In this document: positions 37,534 through 45,778 of the stretch, one piece after another
Layout: every line of letters begins with the position of its first letter
How positions within the stretch are numbered: position 1 is the stretch's first letter
Assembly: GCA_964408455.1 (NCBI GenBank)
Contig: CAYOZN010000018.1
Location: 46,615 to 110,614, forward strand
Reading direction: 5' to 3'
DNA length: 64,000 nt
Origin: CAYOZN01 sp964408455
GTDB taxonomy: Bacteria; Planctomycetota; Phycisphaerae; UBA1845; UTPLA1
Notes under the pieces: generated by a model
What the model saw: only the letters and a program-made list of their open reading frames with translations
Told to the model about the DNA's origin: nothing
The model's database searches: none
Program-made: the position numbers and the translations under genes

Positions 37534-39336
37534 ATGCACCCTCACCTGTGTAACCGTCGCTTTCGAAGCGTGCTGCCAAGGGGCGCGTGCCGCAGCCGAA
37601 CGTTGGCGGCTGCCGCCTGTCTGCTGGCCTGCGCGGCGCAGCCGGCCTTTTGCGGAGAGCCCTGCGTCCCGCCGGCGGAGGTTCCCTGTTCGCCGCCCGC
37701 TTGCAAGGAATTCACAGACCCCGCCGGTGACAGTGTTGTTCGCCGAGCCATGGATGGAAACCCGAATCATCCCGTGGCAGCCGTGATTGACATTCTGAAG
37801 TATAGAATCGGAAGCTTTCAACCGACAGACCCGCAAATTAGCCTCTTTGACGGCCAGTTTATTGAAGCCGACATGATCAACATGACGAACATCGACTACA
37901 TGCGATTTGATGTTGTGGTCGATGGCCTTGTAAACCCTCCCGGCCCACTTGATTACACAAGTGGTACGGCCAACGGACCATTTAAGTACGGCAACCGACC
38001 GATTTACGGAAATATTGAATTTGATATTGATGCGAACCCAAACTCAGGTGGGCAGCTTGAGGTACAACATAAGTACTTTTTAGCGAATTACGGCCGTTTT
38101 GGTCAGGTCGCAACTTGCACACCTGCCTCACCTAATCATCCCTTTGTTGAGAGAACTGCCCAAAATGTTAGCGAGGTTGGAAACGGTTATTCTATTGACC
38201 CTCAAGTTGAAAGAACTGGTAGTGAGTGGATGCTAAGATTGAACGGCGCTTACCCGGAAGGTCAAATCAATGTAGTTATCGAAAAAGGTCATGCTGGGAA
38301 ATTTGAATCGGGAGAGATATGGGAAGTCCCATTTGTTTTTGGACGTTCGAGCGCTTATGAGTTTGGTGAGTTTTGGACTGGTGCTCAGGCAGGTGGTCGC
38401 TACTACTGGCCCACCTCTACAGTCCGCTTCACACACGACTGCCTAAGAGATGAAACAATGATCTCGGTTGTGTTTCCCCTGATCAACCCGAATGACCCTT
38501 GGGGCAGCACGCATGATTATGACTACAGCAATGATGCCTCGATCAATGAAGGTTTATATGCTCTCGTAGATGCTGTTTCAAACGGCTTTCCTACTGGTTT
38601 TCTTGAAGATCAAGTTATTACTGAATGGCAGTTTCAATGGCCAGGAGCCTTCCTCAATCCGACCCTTTGGGACATCCGCCTTCTTGTCGGAACGACGTAT
38701 GCCACAAACCCCTACCTTCAAGATGGCATCTACGAAGTTTGGACAGATATCGCCCCGGCTGTTGGACCAGGAGATTTTAATGGTGACGGTGCTATCGATG
38801 AAGATGATGAAGCGCTTTACCTCGCCTTTCTTCAAACTGTAGACGGAACGATTGCTGATGAAGATGGCGTCGTAAATGACGTTTTCGATATCATCGACCA
38901 CCCGTACGACTTTTCACTTCACGACACTAACGGTGATGGCTTTGTCGATAGTCGAGACTTCTTTATTGGAGTGTTCGGTGACATGGATGGCAACGGATTG
39001 GTCGACCTGGGCGATTTCGCCTTCTTCCAGAATTGCCAGACCGGACCGCACGATCCGGCCGGGCCATCCTTGGTGTCGACCATCCTCGGCGACTGCCGGG
39101 CCGCGGACATGGATGTGGATGGCGACGTCGATTGCGACGACCTCGGCGGCTTTCGCGCCCTGTGCATCGAGGGCGGCGGCGGAATCGGCTGCCTCTTTCC
39201 GATCGTGAATACCGATGATTTTGTGAATGAACTGCTCGCCGGCAGTCCCGACCCGTGCATCGCCGACCTGAACGGCGATGGCGCCGCGGATGGGCAGGAC
39301 TTGGCCCCGTTCGTGACGGCGGTTCTGGCTGGCTGA
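37534..39336 (+). CDS. exported chimeric protein with dockerin-like tail and AT-rich middle
   Basis: A 600-residue protein. Residues 1-42 look like a signal peptide (LAAAACLLACAAQPAFCG). Residues ~85-430 form a beta-rich region without recognised family. It is followed by several EF-hand/dockerin-like loops (DFNGDGAIDEDDE, DTNGDGFVDSRDF, DMDGNGLVDLGDF, DLNGDGAADGQDL). DNA from about 37790 to 38970 is far richer in A/T (roughly 40-45% GC by eye) than the ends of the gene and its neighbours. Its codon use is AT-ending, so the middle was probably acquired separately. The whole gene lies between two 29-bp direct repeats (37168 and 39439). Function unknown. Confidence 0.8.
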   Translation: MHPHLCNRRFRSVLPRGACRSRTLAAAACLLACAAQPAFCGEPCVPPAEVPCSPPACKEFTDPAGDSVVRRAMDGNPNHPVAAVIDILKYRIGSFQPTDPQISLFDGQFIEADMINMTNIDYMRFDVVVDGLVNPPGPLDYTSGTANGPFKYGNRPIYGNIEFDIDANPNSGGQLEVQHKYFLANYGRFGQVATCTPASPNHPFVERTAQNVSEVGNGYSIDPQVERTGSEWMLRLNGAYPEGQINVVIEKGHAGKFESGEIWEVPFVFGRSSAYEFGEFWTGAQAGGRYYWPTSTVRFTHDCLRDETMISVVFPLINPNDPWGSTHDYDYSNDASINEGLYALVDAVSNGFPTGFLEDQVITEWQFQWPGAFLNPTLWDIRLLVGTTYATNPYLQDGIYEVWTDIAPAVGPGDFNGDGAIDEDDEALYLAFLQTVDGTIADEDGVVNDVFDIIDHPYDFSLHDTNGDGFVDSRDFFIGVFGDMDGNGLVDLGDFAFFQNCQTGPHDPAGPSLVSTILGDCRAADMDVDGDVDCDDLGGFRALCIEGGGGIGCLFPIVNTDDFVNELLAGSPDPCIADLNGDGAADGQDLAPFVTAVLAG

Positions 39337-39438
39337 CGAGCCGTGGCCCGCGGGCGTGACCTTGAGACCGCCGGAAGCGCCGCCGCGCCCCGACGGGCGT
39401 GACAGCGTCGTCTCCCGGCCACGAAAACTTCCCCGGTG

Positions 39439-39467
39439 TCATACCGCCGCCGGCGCCGCCTGTGGCA
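39439..39467 (+). repeat. right copy of the 29-bp direct repeat (end of cstA)
   Basis: This copy is the true 3' end of cstA (its final PQAAPAAV codons and TGA). The left copy lies at 37168-37196. Confidence 0.85.
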
Positions 39468-41172
39468 CAGGCCCGGTCGGTCGCTCCCCTCTGGTCAGCA
39501 CCTTCACCGCCTCCCACATGACCATGACCGCCAGCGCCACCAGCACGACCGCCACCCACGGCACCGGGTCCGCCGTGGCCAGGCCCTGCAACCGGAAGTA
39601 GCTCACGATGATTTGGATCAGCGCCCACGTGCTCATCGCATACATGAACAGCGTCGGCAGCCCGGTCACAAACCACACCCAACGGGCACGCCGCGTCTGC
39701 CACAGCCAGACGGTGATGCCGATCAGCGTCATGGCCGCCAGGAGCTGGTTGCTGGCACCAAACAGGGCCCAAAAGGTTCGCCATACAGGCACGATCTTGC
39801 CGCTTGCATCGACCTGCTGCCGCAGCAGAAAGTACATCGGCACGCCGACGGTCAGGGCCGTCGAGACATAGCGCCCGGCGCGGCTTTGCAGGCCGAGCAG
39901 CTCCTGCAAGACGTAGCGCCCGAGCCGCGTGCACACATCGAGCGTGTCGTAGACGAATGTCGTGAATGCCATCAGCCCGAACGACACCGCGAAGGTCGCG
40001 GGAATGCCGAGCGCTTCGAGAAAGCTGCCGATGCCCGTGGCGTAGAGAAAGTTCGGCGTCCTGCCGATCAGCGGCGAGTCCGTTGCCAGCCGCATGACAC
40101 AGCACAGCGACACCACCGCGACCATCGCCTCCATCAGCATGGCCCCGTAGCCGACCACTTTGGCATCCGACTCCGTGCGGAGCTGTTTGGATGTCGTGCC
40201 CGAGGCGACGATCGAGTGAAACCCGGAGCAGGCCCCGCAGGCGACGATGATGAACAGCATCGGGAACAGCGTGTCCCCCTGCTTCGCCGTCCAGCCCACG
40301 TACGCCGGATACTCGATGCGATCGCCGCTGAGGATCAGCCCCAGTGCTCCGCCGCCCAGGGCCAGGTACAGAAAATAGCCGCCCAGGTGTCCCCGCGGTT
40401 GCAGGAGCAGCCACATCGGAACGATCGACGCGACAAAGCAATAGGCCAGCAGGCCGACGCCCCAGTAGCGCTGCGCCGTCGCCTCGTCCACGTGTGCGAG
40501 GCGTGCAACGTCCAGCGGGATGAGCTGCCCGCCCCAGATGGCAAGCGCCACGAGCGGTAGAAAGATGAGCGTGGCCCAATTCACGCTCAGCCGCGTGTAT
40601 CGCAGCAAGAGGCCCATGCAGACCGGCAGCGCGAGGTACAGCAGCGATGACGTTGCGATGCCGGCGCCGGAGATCACCTGCCCGCTCTCCAGCGTAATCG
40701 AACCCACGAAGGACGACGCGGTCACGTCGGCAAAGGCCACGACGATGTACATCAGGGCAAACCACACGAATGCCAGGAACAGTACGTACGATCGCCGCGA
40801 CATGTGCTCGCGCACGACTTCGGCGATGGATCGCGCGCGGTGCCGGATCGATGCCACCAGCGACGTGATGTCATGCACCCCGCCGATGAGGATCGAGCCG
40901 ACGAGAATCCAGATGAGCGCCGGCAGCCATCCGAACATGACGCCGGCCAGAATCGGCCCGACGATCGGCCCCGCAGCGGCAATGGCGGAGAAATGCTGGC
41001 TGAGCAGAAATTTCCGCTCGATGGGCACGTAGTCCACGTCGTCCCGCAGGGCCACCGCCGGCGTCTCGCGCGTCGGATCCAGCGCCAACAGCCGCGCCAG
41101 CACGCCGCCGTACACGCGATACGCAATCGCCAGCAGCACGGCACTCGGAATGACAATCGCCAGCAGACTCAT
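39439..41172 (-). CDS. cstA: carbon starvation protein CstA
   Basis: A 577-residue membrane transporter family (CstA/BtsT) for peptide or pyruvate uptake, with about 15 hydrophobic helices. Family segments seen: YRVYGGVLARLLALDP, VPIERKFLLSQHFSAIAAAGPIVGPILAG, HDITSLVASIRHRARSIAEVVREHM, and SGFHSIVASGTTSKQL. The length falls between the ~480- and ~700-residue forms. GAAGG seven bases before the ATG. Its 3' end doubles as one copy of the 29-bp repeat, so it may be an insertion site. Confidence 0.96.
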   Translation of the reverse strand: MSLLAIVIPSAVLLAIAYRVYGGVLARLLALDPTRETPAVALRDDVDYVPIERKFLLSQHFSAIAAAGPIVGPILAGVMFGWLPALIWILVGSILIGGVHDITSLVASIRHRARSIAEVVREHMSRRSYVLFLAFVWFALMYIVVAFADVTASSFVGSITLESGQVISGAGIATSSLLYLALPVCMGLLLRYTRLSVNWATLIFLPLVALAIWGGQLIPLDVARLAHVDEATAQRYWGVGLLAYCFVASIVPMWLLLQPRGHLGGYFLYLALGGGALGLILSGDRIEYPAYVGWTAKQGDTLFPMLFIIVACGACSGFHSIVASGTTSKQLRTESDAKVVGYGAMLMEAMVAVVSLCCVMRLATDSPLIGRTPNFLYATGIGSFLEALGIPATFAVSFGLMAFTTFVYDTLDVCTRLGRYVLQELLGLQSRAGRYVSTALTVGVPMYFLLRQQVDASGKIVPVWRTFWALFGASNQLLAAMTLIGITVWLWQTRRARWVWFVTGLPTLFMYAMSTWALIQIIVSYFRLQGLATADPVPWVAVVLVALAVMVMWEAVKVLTRGERPTGPVPQAAPAAV

Positions 41173-41201
41173 CTCATGCCTTCGATGCGAAACTCACATT
41201 T

Positions 41202-41573
41202 AGAGCCCCGGGCTATACCGCGATTACGGAGCCCCGGGCTGTGCCCAGGGTCGACGGAGTGAACCGTCCTCTCACCGACCATCCCCCCGGCGCACAATCC
41301 AACGAAACACTGAGCTCGGGCTGTGCCGCGATTACGGAGCCCCGGGCTGTGCCCGGGGTCGACGGAGTGAACCGTCCTCTCACCGACCATCCCCCCGGCG
41401 CACAATCCAACGAAACANNNNNNNNNNNNNNNNNNNNNNNNNNNNNNNNNNNNNNNNNNNNNNNNNNNNNNNNNNNNNNNNNNNNNNNNNNNNNNNNNNN
41501 NNNNNNNNNNNNNNNNNTGAGCCCGGGGTCGGCGGAGTGAACCGTCCTCTCACCGACCATCCCCCCGGCGCAT
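41202..41573. repeat. 108-base tandem repeats built on REP-like palindromes, broken by assembly gap
   Basis: The unit from 41221 (CGATTACGGAGCCCC) recurs at 41329, a period of 108 bases. Each unit holds a CCCCGGGCTGTGCCCRGGG palindrome (41232-41250, 41340-41358), then TCGACGGAGTGAACCG and a CCCCCCGGCGCA box. Degenerate palindrome halves lie at 41202-41216 and 41311-41328. A third, partial unit follows the gap (41518-41573). The true copy number is unknown because the gap of 100 N falls inside the array. Confidence 0.9.
41418..41517. other. scaffold gap, 100 N
   Basis: Exactly 100 N, the usual filler for a gap of unknown size. It sits inside the tandem REP array, so the assembler most likely collapsed or lost repeat copies here. 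Confidence 0.98.
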
Positions 41574-41693
41574 AATACTTCTCGCCGAACTCCCCGCGAG
41601 CACATTCGACGAATACCGCCGATCACGGAGCCCCCGCGGAGTCGCGAAATGAGCCGCCGAACTTGTAAATGCTCGTCGAGTTTCACTTTCGGC

Positions 41694-42215
41694 TCAACCC
41701 CCAACTGTAAACCGCTGTCGCGCAATATACTCGTACGCCTCTTGAAAATACGCACGATCCCAAACGTGCTTAATACTGCCGCCAACGGCCCACCATCTGG
41801 CCCCTTCGACAAGCGGCCATTTTGGCGAAAGCGACTGACCTACCCAAGTCTTGAGCCAATTGCGCACCTTGTACGGCTCCCGCGCGGTCGATAGCAACAC
41901 ATGGATGTGATCGCGTCCCGCCGCATGGGTGTGAAGCTCCCATCCGCCGCGCTTGCAGATAGCTGCCATGTTCGCTTCCACATGCCGTCGTTGCTCGTCC
42001 GACAGGCAAACTGCGTCATGCTTCATTCGCTGTTGCGCAAGCTGCCGCCGCGCGGGGTTCGCAGGCAGAAACGCCTTCCCATATTCATTATGCATACAAT
42101 CGACGCGAGGCGCGTCTTCACCATGAAGCCGTGTACCATATGTCGCAAACGTGAAGTGATATGCGAGCGGTATTCCGCATGTTGTCGAATGGGCTCCACC
42201 GGATTGAACATTCAT
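41694..42215 (-). CDS. REP-associated tyrosine transposase (RAYT, IS200/IS605 Y1 type)
   Basis: About 173 residues. The HUH motif is HIH in AGRDHIHVLLS (~100). The family landmarks are YHFTFATYGTRLHG at the start, VRNWLKTWVGQ and the closing WWAVGGSIKHVW then YEYIARQR, where the Tyr is a candidate nucleophile. The Y1 enzyme nicks and joins single strands at hairpins. REP-like palindromes lie on both sides: tandem copies from 41202 to 41573, and one at 42270-42289. The start at 42215 gives the usual length; a longer frame to 42302 reads through the palindrome. The gene looks intact. Confidence 0.85.
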   Translation of the reverse strand: MNVQSGGAHSTTCGIPLAYHFTFATYGTRLHGEDAPRVDCMHNEYGKAFLPANPARRQLAQQRMKHDAVCLSDEQRRHVEANMAAICKRGGWELHTHAAGRDHIHVLLSTAREPYKVRNWLKTWVGQSLSPKWPLVEGARWWAVGGSIKHVWDRAYFQEAYEYIARQRFTVGG

Positions 42216-42269
42216 CGCCGTCGCTCGCTCGTAGTGAAGTTCTCCATTGTCCGAACGATTACCCCGCCA

Positions 42270-42289
42270 CCCCGGGGCACAGCCCGGGG
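42270..42289. repeat. REP-like palindrome upstream of the RAYT gene
   Basis: CCCCGGGG-CACA-GCCCGGGG, the minus-strand form of the CCCCGGGC-TGT-GCCCGGGG core, in opposite orientation to the array at 41232-41358. The RAYT gene is thus flanked by inverted copies, the usual set-up of a REP/RAYT unit. Confidence 0.88.
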
Positions 42290-42398
42290 CTCCGTTGTGC
42301 ATGGCCGGTCACCGTTCGAAGTTCGGCTCTTCGACCTTTCGGTTCGTGCCCTCGTATGCCCTTCGCTTGTTCATATTCTAAATTTTCAATTTTCTGTC

Positions 42399-44348
42399 CT
42401 ATTGCGCAAACTGCTCTTCGAGGAACATCACCGCCGTCAGCGTCGCAAGATCGCGGTTCTCCTTCTTCGCAAACCCGTGCCCCTCGTCCTTCGCCAGCAT
42501 GTACCACACCGTCCGCCCCTTGTCGCGCAGCATCTTCACGATCTGCTCCGCCTCGTAGGCCGGCACCCGCGGGTCGTTCGCGCCGTGCTGCACGTACAGG
42601 GCCGACGTGATCTTGTCGGCGTTGTTCAGCGGCGAAATCTTCTCGAAGTGGGCACGCATCGCCGGATCGCGCTCGTCGCCATACTCCGGCCGCCGCAGGT
42701 CCTGTCGGTAGGGGGCCGTCTTCTCAAGAAAGGTGATGAAGTTGGCAATCCCCACGATGTTGACGCCCGCCCTGATCCGCTCGGGATAGTGCACCAGGCT
42801 CGCCAGCACCATGTATCCGCCGTACGAACCCCCATACACTGCCACCCGGCTGGCATCGAGTTCCGGTTGCTTGTCCACCCAGTCGAGCAGCGAACCGATG
42901 TCCTTCACGCTGTCTTCGCGCCGGAAGGCGTCATCCAGCATGTGATAATCGCGACCGTAGCCCGTCGACCCGCGCACGTTGGGGATGAGCACCGCCGCCT
43001 TCATCTCCGTCGCCCAATACTGGTAGAGCGAGCTGAATCGCGAGCGCTCCTGCGATTCCGGCCCGCCGTGGATCGCAACCACCACCGGGAATGGGCCCTT
43101 GCCCTCGGGCTTGTAATAAAACGCCGGAATCGTCCGCGCCTTCCCATCAATCTTGTCGAACGTCGGATATCGAATCAACTCCGGCGCGACGAACCGCCCG
43201 GCGTTGAGCCCGCCCGTCTCGCTGTGCGTCCATCGCGTCACCCGGCCGTCCGAGGGTGTCATCACAAAGACATCTCCCGGAACCGTCGGCGACGTGATCG
43301 TCATCGCCAGCATGCGGCCGTCATTCGAGAACTGCATGCCCCCGATCGTCCCCGCCGGCATCGACGTGACCGGCTGGTACGCCGTGCCGTCCGGCGCCAG
43401 GGTGTACAGCCGCGACTGCCCGTTCTCGTTGGCCGCGAACGCCACCAGGTTTCCCGCCGGGGATACGGCCACGCCTTCCACGTCCCACGGCAGGTCGCCC
43501 GTGATCAGCGTGTCCGTTCCGCTCGATAGATCGCGCCGATACAGTGACTGAAACTGCCCCTGCCGGTCGGTCATCAGGTAAAGCTGCTTGCCGTCGGCGC
43601 TGAATTCCCCGCCGCTCCAGGCAAACTTCTCCGCTCGCGGTGTCAGCGGCGTGGCCTTGCCGGTCTTCACGTCGTACAGGTGCAGGTACGACTCCTTCTC
43701 CGACACATACTCGATGACCGTCAGTTGCTGCCCGTCCGGGCTGAAGTCCACGGGAAAGAACGCGCCCGTTACCTCCATGGCGATCCGCGGCGCGAAGTCG
43801 GGGGCGTCCGCGATGTACACGTCGTTGTCGCGGCCATTGCGGGCAGTCCCCGTGAAGGCGATGCGCGAACCGTCGCGGGCGACGCGCAGGGCCTCGTGTC
43901 GGCTCTTGCCGTCGGTCAGCAGCCTCGTCCGGCCGCTGTCGCGATCCAGCAGGTACACCTGGTTGTATTCGCTGCCGCCCTTGTCCGAGAGGTACAGCAC
44001 CTTTCGGCCCCGGCTGCCGGGCACGAAGGCCGCGCTGCGGATCGGCTCGTCGACAAAGGTGATCTGCTCGCGCATGCCGCCCGGCCGCTCGACGACGTGA
44101 AGCTGGTTGGTGTTGCCGAACCGAGTGCCGATGAGCAGCCGCTCACCGTCCTCGTCGATATCCGACAGCGAGGCCGTGCGCACGTTCAGGTACTGGTTCA
44201 TGCGCTCGCGCAGCGCCGCCGGCACTTCGGGAACGTCTTCCAGCACCACCTGCCCGATTTCCCGCCGGACGGGCTCCGTCGCCAGCGCAGGTCCGGCAAT
44301 CGCGCCGAATGAAAAACACAAGGCCCACAGCGAAATGCATCGCGCCAT
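42399..44348 (-). CDS. S9-family prolyl oligopeptidase-like peptidase, exported
   Basis: A 649-residue secreted serine peptidase with a signal peptide (ending PALA). Residues ~60-390 form a seven-bladed propeller with repeated (Y/L)YLSDKGGSEYNQVYLLD-like strands. The alpha/beta-hydrolase domain has the Ser in GGSYGGYM, Asp in HGANDPRVP and His in DEGHGF. AAGGAG before the ATG at 44348 gives a clean start. It resembles acylaminoacyl-peptidase/DPP-like enzymes that clip short peptides outside the cell. Confidence 0.93.
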   Translation of the reverse strand: MARCISLWALCFSFGAIAGPALATEPVRREIGQVVLEDVPEVPAALRERMNQYLNVRTASLSDIDEDGERLLIGTRFGNTNQLHVVERPGGMREQITFVDEPIRSAAFVPGSRGRKVLYLSDKGGSEYNQVYLLDRDSGRTRLLTDGKSRHEALRVARDGSRIAFTGTARNGRDNDVYIADAPDFAPRIAMEVTGAFFPVDFSPDGQQLTVIEYVSEKESYLHLYDVKTGKATPLTPRAEKFAWSGGEFSADGKQLYLMTDRQGQFQSLYRRDLSSGTDTLITGDLPWDVEGVAVSPAGNLVAFAANENGQSRLYTLAPDGTAYQPVTSMPAGTIGGMQFSNDGRMLAMTITSPTVPGDVFVMTPSDGRVTRWTHSETGGLNAGRFVAPELIRYPTFDKIDGKARTIPAFYYKPEGKGPFPVVVAIHGGPESQERSRFSSLYQYWATEMKAAVLIPNVRGSTGYGRDYHMLDDAFRREDSVKDIGSLLDWVDKQPELDASRVAVYGGSYGGYMVLASLVHYPERIRAGVNIVGIANFITFLEKTAPYRQDLRRPEYGDERDPAMRAHFEKISPLNNADKITSALYVQHGANDPRVPAYEAEQIVKMLRDKGRTVWYMLAKDEGHGFAKKENRDLATLTAVMFLEEQFAQ

Positions 44349-44808
44349 ATACGGTTCTCCTTCGCAGATTCATGAATGAGATCAATCGTGCACCCAGAAT
44401 AACGCTGGGCGGGGCGGAGTTCACCAAGTTCCGGTCATTCGCCGGGCACCTTTTGCCCGCACGCGTCGTTCGCGAAACACGCCGCCGCCGGGAGACGCGG
44501 CACGAATGGAGAGCCGGACAAGGCAGGGCCACGAGCGGTCGCGCCAAGCCGCGGCCCAATCGGCTGCCGCCGTTTGACCGCCGCGGACAATTGATCCAAA
44601 GCGAAGGCGAAGCATGAGGCCGCCTGCATCAGCGCGCTTTTTGCCAAGGCTGGTGCCATCGCCACGAAAGTGCGCCGAATCTGGACGCTCACCATGGACT
44701 TTCCGCTGTCATAAACTTTGCTGATTGGCGGAGTTGCGGCGGATGCTTGAACCGGCCGGCATAATGATTATACTTTCAGAGTATATTGAAAATAGTAGGA
44801 GTCCCACA
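44349..44808. other. S9 peptidase-regulator intergenic region
   Basis: Divergent gap of 460 bases. It carries the promoter and operator-like palindrome described at 44747-44785. The rest is GC-rich with short frames only; no repeat or RNA seen. Confidence 0.6.
44747..44785 (+). promoter_or_regulatory. promoter with overlapping palindromic operator
   Basis: TTGAAC (44747-44752), 16-base spacer, TATACT (44769-44774). The -10 box is the left arm of the palindrome TATACT...AGTATA (44769-44785). A dimeric regulator bound here would block RNA polymerase. The regulator gene itself starts at 44809, so self-repression is likely. A TAGGAG ribosome site follows at 44796-44801. Confidence 0.6.
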
Positions 44809-45639
44809 ATGTCCACGCAGCGAACTCTCAGGCCTCCCGCTCACAACGGCGACGAACATCCCGACAGTGGCGCAGACCCGGCCGTGGAAAATCGGTCTGC
44901 CGACCGCGCCGCCCGCGAGCAACGCGAAGTCGTAAAGCCCACCGCCCTCGAGGCCTCCAAGGCCCTCTTCATCCGCCGCTGGGGCGAGATGGGCGGCTAC
45001 TGGGGCATCAACCGCACCATGGCCGAGATCCACGCGCTGCTCTTCGTGTCCACCGAGCCGGTCTGCACCGACGACGTGATGGAAAAGCTGCTCATCTCCC
45101 GCGGCAATGCCTCGATGAACCTGCGCTCGCTGGTCGACTGGGGCCTCATCCAGCGCGTCCACATCCGCGGCGACCGCAAGGAATATTTCGTCTGCACGAC
45201 CGACGTGTGGCAGATGTTTGAAACGATCATCCGCCAGCGCCGCCGCCGCGAAGTGGAGCCGATCCTGGAGACGATCGAGCGGTGCCAGGAGATGGTCAGC
45301 GGCGCGGGCACTCCCCCCCTTGACAAGGGGGGGCAGGGGGGGGTTGCTCGCGGCTCATCGGTCGCGCTTGCTGGCGACACCGTCAGTGCCGCCGGCAAGG
45401 CATCAAAAAATGGGATTATGGCGGGCCAGGAAGCGTGCGATGACGCGACGCAGAATAGAAACGATGCAACGATTTACCGCGATCGCCTCGCCGACATGCA
45501 GAAGTTTCTCGAAACCGTCGGCGCGATGGTGGACATGCTGCTGCAACTGGGCCCCAAGAGCATGAGCCAGCTCTCGGTCATGATGGCCGGCATGACGCAC
45601 ATGACGCTCATCCCGGCCCAACCGCCGGCCGCCCGATGA
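44809..45639 (+). CDS. GbsR/MarR-like transcription regulator with repeat-derived insert
   Basis: A 276-residue regulator. The first ~45 residues are disordered and polar. Residues ~50-150 are a winged helix like GbsR (MGGYWGINRTMAEIHALLFVSTEPVCTDDVMEKLLISRGNASMNLRSL). The C-terminal half is helical (dimer region). Between them, residues ~167-220 include TPPLDKGGQGGV, a translated copy of a common GC-rich hairpin repeat (45311-45345). TAGGAG fixes the ATG at 44809. Effector and targets unknown. Confidence 0.85.
   Translation: MSTQRTLRPPAHNGDEHPDSGADPAVENRSADRAAREQREVVKPTALEASKALFIRRWGEMGGYWGINRTMAEIHALLFVSTEPVCTDDVMEKLLISRGNASMNLRSLVDWGLIQRVHIRGDRKEYFVCTTDVWQMFETIIRQRRRREVEPILETIERCQEMVSGAGTPPLDKGGQGGVARGSSVALAGDTVSAAGKASKNGIMAGQEACDDATQNRNDATIYRDRLADMQKFLETVGAMVDMLLQLGPKSMSQLSVMMAGMTHMTLIPAQPPAAR
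45311..45345. repeat. CCCCCC-TTGACAA-GGGGGG repeat inside the regulator gene
   Basis: CTCCCCCCCTTGACAAGGGG continuing into GGGCAGGGGG. It forms a C/G-run hairpin of a type widely met in bacterial genomes, here encoding PPLDKGGQGGV in frame. Confidence 0.85.
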
Positions 45640-45778
45640 CCATCAGAGCCGGACTGTCCTCAGTCCGGACGGCACGACCAACAGAGAGCCACGCAAAATC
45701 CTCTCCGCCCGCGCGACTGTCGCCGAGCTCTTCACTCGACTGGTTCACGTGCAGCAGGGGTTTGCGCCACACGTGCCA

